NCBI RefSeq assembly: GCF_021869535.1
Contig: NW_026262712.1
Location: forward strand, 46,978,884-47,042,883
Direction of reading: 5' to 3'
Source: Mytilus californianus
Lineage: Eukaryota; Mollusca; Bivalvia; Mytilida; Mytilidae
DNA length: 64,000 bases
Below the pieces are notes generated by a model, which was not told where the DNA came from, made no database searches, and worked only from the letters and a program-made list of their open reading frames with translations. Below are positions 47,814 to 59,549 of this stretch, piece by piece. Position 1 is the first letter of the stretch, and every line of letters begins with the position of its first letter. The position numbers and the translations under genes are program-made.

Positions 47814-49014
47814 TTATGAAGGTTGTTCATTCCCTGTTTGTTCGACCTTTCCAACTCTTGTTCTGTCATGTACACTGCATGTTGGCTTTTCCAATTTAAA
47901 ATATCTGAATTCTTTATAGAAAGTTGCAAAGAATATCACAATAAGAATTGCAACTATCCACTCTGATACTGTTGAAGTTATTCTAAAGCCATAGCCCTGA
48001 AATATATATGTGTTAAATATAAATTTGAAAATAGTCGTATCGATACAAGAAGCAATTGTTATATAATATTTGTATAAGGAAAGTGGGAAGTTCATTATGT
48101 TTTTGTCTTTTACCCATATAATATGTAATATTGTTTACAATATCAATATGCGAAACTTACCGTTCATAAAACACCGTCACCTGTGAAGTGTTACCCGAAC
48201 GAAATGCACTGTCTGAGTTTCGCTGTTGTGTCTGGAAAAACGGCTCGGGCATGTTATTCGTCCTTTTTCATTCTTTTTTATGTTTGATTCTTTCAAAAAA
48301 TGATTGGGAAATAACTAAATAGGTACATGCATTGACAGTTACACGTACCAGCTATGCCCAAACTAATTAAAGTTCTAAAACGACTTATTGAAAAAGAAAT
48401 TGATATAAAATATAAAAATAAGAAGATGTTGTATGATTGCCAACGAGACAACTTTCAACCACAGATCAAATGACATAGAAGTTTACAACTATAGGTCATT
48501 GGAAGGCCTTCAATAATGAGCAAAACCCACACAAGAACATTTGTGTTTGTAGTACGTCTTTGTAATATTAACTTTACAGCATTTTTAATAGGAACAAACT
48601 TATCTGGCCGTTAGTTTGAATTGTTTTTCATTTATTCTTTCGGGGCCTTTTATAGCTTGCTGTACCGTATGGAGTTTGTTTATCGTTGAAGGCAAAACGG
48701 TAACATAAAGTTGCTGACTTCTACGTCATTTGGTTAATCATACCACATTTTATTTTCATATTATGTAGTAATAAAACTTCGGCTATCATAGAGGATTACA
48801 GAACATCAACACACATAATAAAATTTTCCTAATTATTTATTTGTTTTGAACCCTAGGTTGTAGTGAATGTGTCGTCAAACAGTCTACATAGAAATATTAT
48901 CAGCATAGCTAAATTTATATTTTTTATTACTCACCGGAACTGAAGGATTCCAATAATTCAAATTGCTCTCTCCTTTGGGTTTCTTTAATTTTGATAGCAA
49001 AGAGAATATTCCTA
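47814..49014 (-). CDS. Second copy of the last two coding exons of DRAM-like gene B (alternative 3' exons 6b/7b)
   Basis: Exon 6b is 49014-48935 (80 bp) and exon 7b is 47996-47814 (60 codons and stop). 6b follows a TTTTCCAG acceptor, begins in the phase needed by exon 5 of gene B (T/TA), reads GIFSLLSKLKKPKGESNLNY then WNPSVP, and ends CCG/GTGAGT. 7b follows TATTTCAG and reads GYGFRITSTVSEWIVAILIV, then FYKEFRYFKLEKPTC. These parallel exons 6a and 7a in phase, start motif (GYG(L/F)R) and helix position; 6b ends in the same Pro codon (CCG) and keeps the family's WNP motif, which 6a lacks. No exons 1-5 exist between 49014 and gene B's stop at 50329, so the pair is either an alternative ending of gene B (260-aa product) or a partial duplicate without a 5' end. 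Open frames and intact splice sites favour use. Confidence 0.75.
48412..48752. repeat. Inverted pair of 'tatgattgccaa(c/t)gagac' mussel repeats
   Basis: 48412-48533 is a forward copy. 48614-48752 is a reverse copy ('cggggccttttatagct', 'aatcataccacatttt'). They lie in the intron between exons 6b and 7b. Confidence 0.75.
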
Positions 49015-49364
49015 CTGGAAAATGCTAAGGAACATTACATATATCTATAATCGGATTTTCACACTTTTCAGTGTTCGCGGTTATTGGATGGATGAACGAA
49101 TGCTTTTACATTACCGATATGTTTTGTTCATTTCATACATGATCACACTTTTTTTTTACTTTGTTAAATCTGATCAGAACAGAAAAGCATAACCTGAACT
49201 AGACTAATAATAGAAAGACAAAATGAGTAGAAGAAAAAACAATTGATAGCTGAAACACATTATTCATTTTTTTCCATTCCAGCATGAATTGTAACATTTG
49301 CTGCTTGAATTTGATATACAGGGATAATATGTGTCGTGTTGATGTGTGTTCAATGTTTTGCGCA

Positions 49365-49450
49365 TGCCCTTTCAACTGTTTTTATTCGAGCGTCAGTGAT
49401 GAGTCTTTTGTAGACAAAACGCGCACCTGGCGTAAAAAATTATAAGCCTG
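49365..49450 (+). repeat. 'ttttgtagacaaaacgcgca' mussel repeat, copy 2
   Basis: 'cctttcaactgtttttattc' to 'aattataagcctgg'. It is interrupted at CCTGG by a small MITE and resumes at 49557 with 'cctggtatctgcgatgag'. Confidence 0.85.
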
Positions 49451-49451
49451 G

Positions 49452-49556
49452 AGTCGGTTTTACAAAAAAACTTACGACTAAGATTAATTGCAAGTCATGA
49501 ACAATTCAGTATACTTACGACAAATCTTAGTCGTAAGTTTTTTTTTGAACTCGACT
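49452..49556. mobile_element. 105-bp MITE with target-site duplication CCTGG
   Basis: The ends are AGTCGGTTTTAC and, reversed, AGTCGAGTTCA. The inverted arms continue through 'aaaaacttacgactaagatt' (49466-49486 against 49522-49543). CCTGG flanks both sides (49447-49451 and 49557-49561), and removing the insert restores the interrupted host repeat. Confidence 0.88.
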
Positions 49557-49659
49557 CCTGGTATCTGCGATGAGTTTTTTCATATGTACTTACATCATAT
49601 TTACTTGAGTGTGTACAAAGGACAATGCAGATAAGTTTTAATTAAAAAAAAAGAGAGAG

Positions 49660-50328
49660 AGAAAAAAAACAAAGGGGGCATCAAAAACCACAAGTCCAAT
49701 AAAACATCATGATCTGAAAGACAAACAACGAAAAGTCAAACATCAATTAATAATAACAAAAGATTACACAAAAAACTAGATATTGAGCTACCCGAACTCT
49801 ACTATAAGACGAGAGTGAACTCATGTGACCCAAGATGGTAAACAGTTCCTGCGCCACTAGTGATACCCGTCGGGTTGCTCGTGAAAGTAAAAATCCAATG
49901 ACAAGTTATGTCACAATTAATAAAAATAGGACGGGAATGTGGTTACGATAAGACTTAGTGGAACATATCCGCGGTTTATTATGACACATACATGTATATC
50001 TGGTCAGCCAAATAATGAAATTTTGAATGTTAAAAAGATATACAATCAAACTAAACACTTTAAACTTAAATTGGGTGCAAGAAATACATACTCGAATACC
50101 TCAGCTGTGAAATATTCAATTCAAGTGTTAGCTTTGTAAGCTAAAGCCAAATAAGCAAGTTAACGATATAGTTTTAAATTTGTGAAAATATCAAATTAAA
50201 GAAAATCAACGTCTTGTGTGAATTTTTCGTTTGAATGTCGTTGTGTATGTGTTTAACTATAGAATACAAAATATAAAGCAATTTTATTGGCAAAAATATA
50301 AACATATAAAAATTGTGTTCGATTGAGA
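49660..50328. other. 3' flank of gene B exon 7a; no gene
   Basis: AT-rich, no coding similarity. An AATAAA on the minus strand (50288-50283) lies about 40 bp after the gene B stop codon and is a good poly(A) signal for the 6a/7a form. Confidence 0.6.
50283..50288 (-). terminator. Candidate poly(A) signal AATAAA, gene B form a
   Basis: AATAAA on the minus strand 41 bases past the stop codon at 50329. It would end transcripts that use exons 6a/7a before exons 6b/7b are reached. Confidence 0.55.
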
Positions 50329-53300
50329 TCATGGCAGTCCACTACCAGATTGTTCAATATTATAATTGTTTGTTATCTTTTTGTCTTTATGCATACACTC
50401 TGGTGTGTACATTCTGAAGAATTTGAATTCCTTCACAAAAGTCAGTAAAAAGAACACAGTAGATAAGGCTAGGAGCCATTCTGATATTGTCCCCACTAGT
50501 CTTAAACCATATCCCTGCAATAAAACGACAAAAGTTACAATAACAGTATTTTGATTGCTTATTTGTTGTTGGTTGATTAACGTCCAGTGGCAAATATTTC
50601 ATGAATGTTGAGGACGAGAACAAATTAACAATAAATACATTAGGTAGGTCATGTAATGGAGGACATCCGGGATGAAGGTCAGGGAAATTTGGATTGTCAC
50701 TGGAAAATGAGGGTATATTGGATAGGGATAGATATTTTGCCTTGCTCAAAGCCATATACAGACCCTCAAAGAGTTGTTACAAATGCTCTTAACGTGCAGA
50801 AAGAGTGGCACTCTATCTACACAAGGCATCGGATTTTAATCCCCATTCTTATCAGATGTGGCTGCGTACTTGTACATCCCGCACAACTAAACGGACGCCG
50901 AACTTTGGCAAGGGTTTTACTGCAGGTCGGAAGAAGACCAAAGTAATAATATTTGCATTACCCAGTCACCCTTGTTGGTTAGCAGTGTTTTGCTTATTTC
51001 TTAATCTATAACATATCTTAAAGACAGAATGGCAAAACTCTGAAACAGAGATTACGTCGTCCCTGATACGGGACGCTAAACTTACAATACATGTAGTTAG
51101 TAGTTAGATTAGATTCTAACAGATGCTCGTTGTACTAACCTTGTTAAAATTCGATGGTATAAGTATTACTCAGTGACATAGCTCGACATCAAATATTTCC
51201 GCGTTCGATAGGTCCCAATATTCTTTTTTTTTTTAGCTTTTGTAGCAGTTTATAACTTAATTTACTTTTAATATATTCAGAATATTCTGTTGTGGTTTTT
51301 GTCACAACATGGATAGTTGCATATTTTATCATGATATAGAATTTTGGTGGCATACTCCTAAAGGTCACAGTAAAACTGACGCTAGATGTTTAATAGTTAA
51401 TTTTGGTTTAAATGTATATCCTTTATTAAAATCATTACATTTTTTCTCAGGAGAAGATATTTATATATCAATGAATAGATTCAAGACAAGAAAAAAGAGA
51501 AAAGAACCGTGATTTACTACAGGCAACATTCAAGATAAAGCTCATTCAACTCCCTTAATTGGAACCCTCACCATATAGATACGACAGTAAAATATGATGA
51601 TTCGTTTTAATATACCTACCGGTTTCCCGGGTTTCCAATAAGTGTTATCTGTAACATTAACCCAGCTTGGCGCTTGCTGGTTTGAAAGCGTTGGAAATAT
51701 AAATACTGTTACGGTAAAGAAAAACAAAGATATAAGTTTTAACAATTCCTTCAAACTGATACTACAATATAAAAACAAGGAGAATATGGAGATGCAGTAA
51801 GATTGCCAGTGAGACAACTATCAACAAAAGAACAAAGACCAGTAATGCTTGTGATATACAATAATGAGATTCAATTACTGACTTTGAATTGGCTTCATAT
51901 TTTATTACAAATGATGTATTGTGTTTGTATTATGGAACTCGTTGAATAAAATTTGTGCATGCGATTAAAACTTCAGTGCATTCTTAAAAATACTGGGACA
52001 GGCAGCATAAAGATGAGGAATCTTATATTTATACAATCAGCAATATAGATGGTTCTATTGGCGTCTCATCTTAATTCTGCCATTAAAGTACTAAAATAAT
52101 ATGACTGCAACTTTGATGAAACAAGATTGTACAAAATATTGGTCAGTTTTGTATACTATGATGTATAATAAATTAACAAAGAAGTGACACAAGAGCAAGA
52201 CGTCAAAACTACACAATCAAATCTATACATAATCCGTTATTGTCATAGTACTGTAATATGTACATGTCCCACTGTAGATTGATAAGTAGTATTCAATACC
52301 AATACCGTGTGTCGACATGCATCACACAGTGCTGTTTTGAAAAACAGTCAAAGGCTAAAACATAAAGATTTGACAAATTCTTCAGTGCAAGAATTTGTTC
52401 AATTTGCATCGTTGCGCCCGATCAAACTGAATACAGTGATAAATCCTATATTCGCTAATAAAAATCTCAGACTCAAGAATTTGTTTTAGTATTTACAGCA
52501 CTGAAGTCCGACATAAATAACTAATACACGTTTTGTATGTTGTGTAGGTTTTGTCTTTGTTTTTTGTATGTATCTGAAAAAAGTAAAATAACAAAAATAC
52601 CGAACTCCAAGGGTATTATAGTTATATTGATATATTTGAGCCTAATGCAAAGTTGAAATAATATTGAAAGAAACCTGTTGGAGATATAGTTGACATAAAC
52701 TAAGTACGCGCAAGCATTTGATGTAAAACTTGATTACGTTCCACACATGGGATACCTGCGAAAAAAAACTTCAAATATGTTCGAAAAAATGTTGTACATT
52801 AACTTCCATTTTTGTACAATCAGTGTGCTAAATTTTATTAATGTTGTAGAACAACTGTGACACTGTTTGAGTTACAAATACAGATACAGGTCATTATACG
52901 TTACTCTGTATGTGTTTCGGACAGTTGGAGTCGAACGGTTGGTAGATATGCTCCCGCAGGTAAAAATTTTCACGTTCTTCAGTTTCTTGTATTTTGTATC
53001 ATGATTATTGTCAATTTTGGTATAATTTTGTAAATTATAATTACTTATTTATTTTTATGTTGTGCTATCGTAATTTACCATACAAATTAGTTGTTTAAAA
53101 AGGATACACATAATTATAAATATGAATGTCAACACACTAATAACTGTGCGTATTCGACAAACTATGACAGAATTTCCTGGAAGATCTGGCATTTTAAACG
53201 ACATTCCTGTCTGTATCCAGCAATATATGCTCCCTACAACAAACGCTAGAAGGGCTCCTATAAGATGTATTACTATGACATTCGTTTCCTGAAAAAGAGA

Positions 53301-56039
53301 AGTTTAAAGACTCGTTTACATTAAACATATTTCTATATTATTGATACTTACACTTGTACGTAACTATTAAATATTAGTGAAATTTTACTCATTCGTATTA
53401 TTTTGATGACACTAATGTGTACTTGTCTACCAAACAATGGGTCATATTATATAATTTTAATATTACCAACTACAAGTACTTATTTCATATACTATAATAT
53501 CAAATGTTAATCAATTAAATCGAAACTTATCATGTTATACTAGTACTTTAATTGGTTGATCTATTTTTATTGTATTTTATTTTTATTTACTTTTATAATA
53601 CGTGATTGGCAAAGGAAATATTTGTACCTGAAAGTTTCCTACCAGGCTTATACCAAGTGCAGCTGTAATACCCATTACAAAAGTCACCGTGTTGTATTTT
53701 AATAGTTTTGTTCTTCCTGCTCCTTCATAATGCGTTCTTATTTGTCGATATCGTATATAGAATATAATGAAAGCTGAAATATAATCAAATATTTGTTTCA
53801 ATACAATTACAAAATATCTTGACATATTTGTTAGAACATCAGATTTAACAAAACGGTTGTTATATAAATTTGTGTCTAGACTATATTCCAATTCAGAACG
53901 TTTATCAGAATTTTGAAATGACCCTTTTTTTGTAATATATAAACAAAACAGAGCATTCCGGACAAAACAATATAAATGTATAATGACTCATACTAGGATG
54001 AATAAAAATAAATTAATCGTTCTCTATCTACTTTTTGCCAACAAAGAACTGAGACGCATAGAGAAATTGGTATTATATTTTACGATAGTTGATTTAACCA
54101 TACATTTATGGTGCCGCGACCACTCAAGTTCGTATCCTGGTCACGGCACCATATATGTTTGGGTTAAATAAACTATCATAATATAGAAGGCAGAACACAA
54201 TCATACTGTTAGACGTTTACTTCATATCTATATTTGAGAGCTAAGGCTACGTCCTACACTGACGTCAACCTTAGATTCGAAAGGTAAAACGCAACGTCGT
54301 TTAATGGTATCAAACTAAGGCGAAAGATATATTCTCACCTAGGACGGCACCAATATTTAGCAGCTGACCGAACACACAACTCTCAGGTGGTTTTGTACCT
54401 GTATCGCTGAAAAATAAAACGTATGGTATATGGCCTCGTGGAATTAAAAGATAACTTTCTGTAAAAATTTGTAGATTAATTTTGCATGGACTTTGAAATA
54501 TCAAACTGTATGCTGTAAAGCAAATACAACAAATGTTCAACACAATAAAAAAAAGTTATTTAATCGATCAGATTTTAAAGACATTATTTTGAAATTGTCA
54601 AGCAAGATTTAATGAAAATAAATTATAAGCATTTGTTTTACTTAAGGTTGGTCATCACTATATATTTCCTCAATAGAATTTTTATACTTTGCTAAAATGC
54701 AGATTTTATCATGCTTTACTGGCAAAAATATGATAAAAAGTATGGGTCCCGTGCCATTTTTCTAGCTACAAGTCGTGCAAAATTGCCCAATTTATACTTT
54801 GCCAAAATGCAGATTAATGATCTGTTTGTGATAATCTCAACATATACTTGGTGTTCCCATCTCATGATAGTTTGTAGTCTAGTGTTTGTCATTGTCTAAA
54901 AAGACAGATCCATACCGGAAACTATAAAAGTTGTTGTTTTCGTAAATTTTTGTTTTATTTTTTATAACATTGACTTAATAAAGCATTTGTTTTGAATTTT
55001 TCACATTTTGTTTTTGATCTGACTTTTACAGCTGACGGAATTGATCTGCATTTTGATTACTTAATTACGAAAGATGTATTAAAGCGGCGAGGATGTTTAC
55101 TTTCTCGTCCTTTCAGTCCTTTTGGAATAATTGTTTCATTAACAATTATAACAAGTCTCCTTGTTTTTACTTATCTGCCAAATGTTGTGAACTCATTTTA
55201 ACCTGAATATGCATGGAATATTTGCGATATGTTTTGTGTTGATTGTAGATCTTGGTACGCTTGTTTTGAATTTATGCACAATTTGTTTTTCGACAAGGGT
55301 CAAGTTATAGCTTGACAGATGGAATAGACGCAATATTCTGGCTTATATTTATCGTTCGGATACTTATGTTGTTGGATTGTTGTTGCATTGACGTGTGACC
55401 TAGCTAAATTTGTTTAGTTATACATAACTAACCTTATGTACGGAAAGGCTGGTTCCACATGACCACTGGTTACTGCTAAAATGTATCTGAAACAAATAGT
55501 TCCTCAAATTTAAATAAGGGGGCGTAAGTTATCAAAGGAATGTCCAAAGACAAGCTGAAAACATCATGGCGAAAAACGACGAATACACAAAAAAAGTCTT
55601 CAAAACACAAATTATGTTAAATTTCTTTTTCTTTTTTTTATGAATTTCTTGTTATCTTGTATCAATGAAACCTGATGAAAAATGAAAACTAGTAATAAAA
55701 CGAATGCTTTCCTATACAAGATTACTTAATTATATGGTAAGAGTTTGTATCCGATTAGAATGTTTAGACTGATGGTCACACAAATCGAATGGCATCTACA
55801 AGTTCAGTGTCCAGATTATATATTGCATCGTTATATTGATTTCATCAGTTGGTATCAAAAGACTTCTCCGTCTTGTTTTATTTTGCCGGTGAAATTTTTA
55901 ATCTCAGCATTTAAATTTTTTCTTGAATGATGTACATTATTTACGTCCTTATTTTTGAATATACTTACGTTATTGTGAATGTCAATGGTACAAAGATTGC
56001 TATAACAATAGGATACACGTGCAGTCTGTCGCCAAACAT
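50329..56039 (-). CDS. DRAM-like protein (gene B), Frag1/DRAM/Sfk1 family
   Basis: Seven coding exons: 56039-55969, 55486-55433, 54406-54339, 53773-53628, 53288-53108, 51705-51620, 50514-50329. They total 792 bp and 263 aa; every junction is in frame with GT/AG sites. Key motifs are MFGDRLHVYPIVIAIFVPLT (first helix), VTSGHVEPAFPYIS/DTGTKPPESC (residues 29-52, the DRAM signature, intact), FYIRYRQIRTHYEG, VMGITAALGISLVGNFQ, HLIGALLAFVVGSIYCWIQT, an NVT glycosylation sequon in exon 6, and GTISEWLLALSTVFFLLTF (last helix). Six membrane helices are predicted, near 8-28, 53-72, 94-111, 117-138, 154-176 and 208-230. It resembles DRAM1 (SGHVNPFLPYISDTGTTPP) more than gene A does. The known role is lysosomal membrane protein promoting autophagy; function here is inferred. 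Exon phases match gene A throughout; exons 2 (54 bp) and 3 (68 bp) are equal in length. The start is the in-phase ATG before helix 1. Confidence 0.9.
50640..50960 (+). repeat. Unclassified GC-richer block in intron 6a of gene B
   Basis: The block from 'gaggacatccgggatgaagg' through 'cacaaggcatcggattttaa' to 'gtcggaagaagaccaaag' has a base composition unlike its flanks and looks like a dispersed repeat. The ORFs over it (50656-51011) carry no recognisable domain. Confidence 0.4.
51775..51840 (+). repeat. Fragment of the 'attgccagtgagacaactat' mussel repeat
   Basis: 'gaatatggagatgcagtaag', then 'attgccagtgagacaactat'. It sits in intron 5 of gene B about 70 bp upstream of exon 6a. Confidence 0.65.
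54068..54188. mobile_element. Hairpin MITE-like palindrome in intron 3 of gene B
   Basis: 'atggtgccgcgacca' (54109-54123) pairs with 'tggtcacggcaccat' (54137-54151). Pairing continues outward with gaps to 'acgatagttgatttaacc' and 'gggttaaataaactatcat'. Total length about 120 bp. Confidence 0.7.
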
Positions 56040-56099
56040 TACCTTAAAAGATAAGTAACAGCATGTACAGATAGTAGATAATGCATGATTTTAAAGGAA

Positions 56100-56171
56100 A
56101 GACTTCCATTTGAACCCCGTGGTTGATGGAATAAACAAAATATACAGGTAAGAGGGTTCAAATGGAAGTCT
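56100..56171. repeat. Perfect hairpin just upstream of gene B start codon
   Basis: agacttccatttgaaccc (56100-56117) is the exact reverse complement of 56154-56171, with a 36-base loop. It lies 61 bp upstream of the gene B ATG, in the 5'UTR or promoter. Confidence 0.9.
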
Positions 56172-56179
56172 TGCCTTAT

Positions 56180-57425
56180 CAAAGACAAATTTTCTCTTCA
56201 TTTGAGGTGCTTTTTTGTATTAGACATTACAACCGATTATGTGAAATAATGAAAATGTTCAAAGTTAGACAAGAGAGAGGCAAATGACAATTTGATATAA
56301 TTCACAGATTGTATACCTACATCGCAGTGCCTGTTTGTATGAATTGATATGGTATTAACACAATGGCAATGCAACATATATATAAGGTAGAACATGTGTT
56401 TACAAGCGAAAACAAAACCTCAAGAAGGTGGTGGCAGTTTATTTAAAAAATCATACATGCAATACATAGCATCTCAACTTTTAGTGTTTTCTTTTTAAAC
56501 TTTGCTCAAAACAGAGACACTCCCTTAAAAGTTGTGTTAAATTGCCCCGCCCCATCCTGATTTCACGTTGTCAAATGACATGTTTTCATTACACCAAAGT
56601 TTTTACTATATATTTGATATAATGAACATTGTGGCAATTTATTCAGGGTTCGACCAGAATCACTTAATCAAATTTAGAAAGTTGTTTAAACGTCTTAACG
56701 CGGCCGACCAAATTATGATTATCTGTTAATGTGGGGTGAATTGATGTTAATTGTGAGTTAATGTGAGTTATTGCTATGGGACACGTGATGTCTGCTGTCA
56801 TGTGCTGATGTCCAAGAAGCCAGATCATGGATGAGGCACCAGAATCTGTTGTATGCAACAACTAAATTAACTCAAAACACAGTCTCGCATGGCGCTAGAG
56901 GTTAACAGGAATCTTGCTAATATATTGGAAAAGAGCATGATACAAAAAGAGATCGACTCCTCCAAACAGAATACTTCTGTATGAAAAATAAGAAGAACGA
57001 TGGCTGATGCGGTTTTCTAACGAACTGCACAGGAATGTCGACAAAGAGTTCAGACATTACAAAAGCAATTATGATGCATAAATGTAAAAAAATGTCCAGT
57101 GGACTTTGGGTGAGTAACAATGGCTGATGGTTTACATTTAATGAGTGTTTGTTGTGTGAATAATAATGCATAATTTAATCGGGTGTTTTCTTAGTGTGAA
57201 CAATAGACACATTTTCACAGCTCCTCGTCCATTTGAATTTCCATCCAAAGTTTCATAGTTAAGTTGATGTTTTCAAATGTTCTGTAATCTGTGAAAGGAA
57301 GATCTGGCTTTTCCAATTTGATGTTGATGTATTGTTCAACTCTATCAAATGATTTACCACGCTACCGATGTAAGTTAAAGACTAGTAAACAAATTGTGAT
57401 CTGAAACGGTCGTTTTGATCTGAAC
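56180..57425. other. Gene-free region upstream of gene B
   Basis: No exon or repeat recognised. ORFs at 56664-56861 and 56917-57171 show no domain. Confidence 0.45.
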
Positions 57426-57429
57426 ATCT

Positions 57430-57735
57430 CTTGAAAGACTGAATAAAAAATTATTCAGTTATTTTCGGTTTGTCAGTCAATTTTCAGACTTATCCATTGC
57501 AGTTCAGACAATTAGCTAGCAGTCAATTAAGAAATGTTTAGTCTATTTTCAGACTGTTCAGTAGATAATATTTGTACACATCTCCACCATACTTTTTTGT
57601 CTGAAATGCTACTGAACAGTACTGAATTGAATGTAAGAAAATTGTCTGAACAGTGCTGAATTTACTGCAGTGGATAAGTCTGAAAAATGACTGAAAGACT
57701 TAACATGACTCAATAATTTATTGTTCAGACTTTTC
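57430..57735. mobile_element. Palindromic MITE-like element rich in CTGAACAG/TTCAGAC
   Basis: 'tcagacttatccattgcag' (57485-57503) is mirrored by 'ctgcagtggataagtctga' (57666-57684). The arms extend to 'gaataaaaaattattcag' on the left and 'caataatttattgttcag' on the right. Confidence 0.7.
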
Positions 57736-57739
57736 AGAT

Positions 57740-59540
57740 GATGTTACCTTATTTTTTGTTAGGTTCAAAATTCATTTACGAGCTTTATGCATCTAACTAT
57801 TCAAGTTGTTCTCCATTTATTTTAATACCTGCATGTTTTCTTGGCATTTATATTCAAACCAAGCAAGTTAGAATTTAGTCCAAATAATGATGAGGTTTCG
57901 TAATGCTTTTTTATTTTTATTTTTTTGCTGTGATATCAAGGCTTTTTTCGTCGAAGGCAGGCGGCTCAGAAAAAACAAATGACTTGCAAAGACGTCATAA
58001 TTTTGGACTAGCTATAATTCAGTTTAAGATTTCAGTTTTTGTTTGCATTTACATTTCAGTATTGGATAGTAATGCAAAATCGTCTGCATAATCTATATCC
58101 TATAGGTTTGAAGTTAGGGTCCATTTTATTCTCGTATTTAAATTTGATACGGTTTATTTCAATTAGTACCCAGTCGATAGCAATGACAAAAAAAAAGAGA
58201 TGACATGCTATATCTTTGTCACATTCTAGATGAAACCAAGAAACGGTGTATGGGTCAGAGTCTACAGTGCGCTTAAATAGTTATCAAAGGTACCAGGATT
58301 ATAATTTAATACGCCAGACGCGCGTTTCGTCTACATACGATTCATCAGTGACGCTCAGATCAAAATAGTTATAAAGCCAAACAAGTACAAAGTTGAAGAG
58401 CATTGAGGACCCAAAATTCCAAAAAGTTGGTAGAGAAACACTGATATAGGAGACGATGTGAGCAAAAATACGCAAAAAAAAAATATCAAAGAAAAAAAAT
58501 GAAAATGACCCAGGACAATAACTTACTCCAATAGACTATTCGGCTATAGAAAACCTTTTTTATTTACTTGTCAATGCATGTTAGAAGTTTCTTCCCTTTT
58601 TCAATCCACTCTTACATCACTGGAAGACTTTGATTTTAAAGTAAGATAATTTTGTAAGATATAGTTTTTTCAAGATTGTCCATACGCAACAATTGTGTAA
58701 GCTGTTCCTTACAGGAGAGTTATTATTTGTTGTTGAGGTCTATTATTCGCGATGGAAGGATGTATCTGTACCTAACTAGCTGCAAGCAAACGCATAAGTA
58801 AAACGACAAAACCGTACTTTATTGAATTAGTTTAGAACAACAAATGTCGAAAAGAAAGAATGGAGAAGGGAACAAACGATATTTCACCTGGAGTACAGAA
58901 GCATTCGACAACAGGACGAAGTCCAGTTGAAATACTATTTAACTGGAAATAAAGAACAAAATCTCTATACTTTCTGGATTTATCAAAGGATGATATTACA
59001 GCCCGATCGAGAGACAAATTATTGAAAGAAAAGGGACAGAATACGCATCTGTGCGCCGACACGCACATAAAAAATGTGAAAAAAGGATATTGTCATTCAG
59101 ATGCACTGCAATACAAACAAACTGTCGACAAAACAATGTTTAATTTCGTGCCGTGAAGAAAGAAGGAAGTAGAGTAACGTAACACGGCAAAGGTGCTGAC
59201 ACGCAGAGGAAAAGTTTAACAATGATGACATAGTTGAGATTGATATAGTATCATCTTATAGTCAACCCGTGACTGAAACATTGGAAGGCCAAAGCGTACA
59301 AAATAAGGATGGTGTTAATGGTGCAGAAATTTACGACCGATGAAACCAGTTTGAAATCATAAAAGTAAGGATATCGAAGGACTACGTCAGATATTGAACG
59401 ATTTTTCAAAAACTGTAAATAAATGTATAGGCTTAAGTTAAGTAGTTCATAGGATATTATTTTGCTATATATAATTAATCAAATACTTCAATATATATAT
59501 ATATATATATATATGTTGTTTGTGCTGTATTTAGACCCCT
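57740..59540. other. Gene-free region
   Basis: Contains the reverse copy of the 'aaacgcg' repeat (58290-58420) and, at 59217-59342 on the plus strand, an isolated open stretch with no start and no recognised domain. (TA)n runs lie at 59495-59514 and 59600-59616. Confidence 0.45.
58290..58420 (-). repeat. 'gcgtttcgtctacata' mussel repeat, reverse copy 3
   Basis: 'aatacgccagacgcgcgttt', then 'cgattcatcagtgacgctca', then 'aaagccaaacaagtac'. It is the reverse complement of the family at 43500 and 49365. Confidence 0.8.
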
Positions 59541-59549
59541 ATAACAAGA

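Noticed and set aside
50656-51011. Two overlapping plus-strand ORFs in intron 6a of gene B
   Set aside because: No domain recognised, and the sequence looks like a dispersed repeat.
58855-59342. Possible decayed coding region on the plus strand (KRYFTWSTEAF near 58880; open stretch 59217-59342)
   Set aside because: Short, in different frames, and no family could be named; too weak to call.
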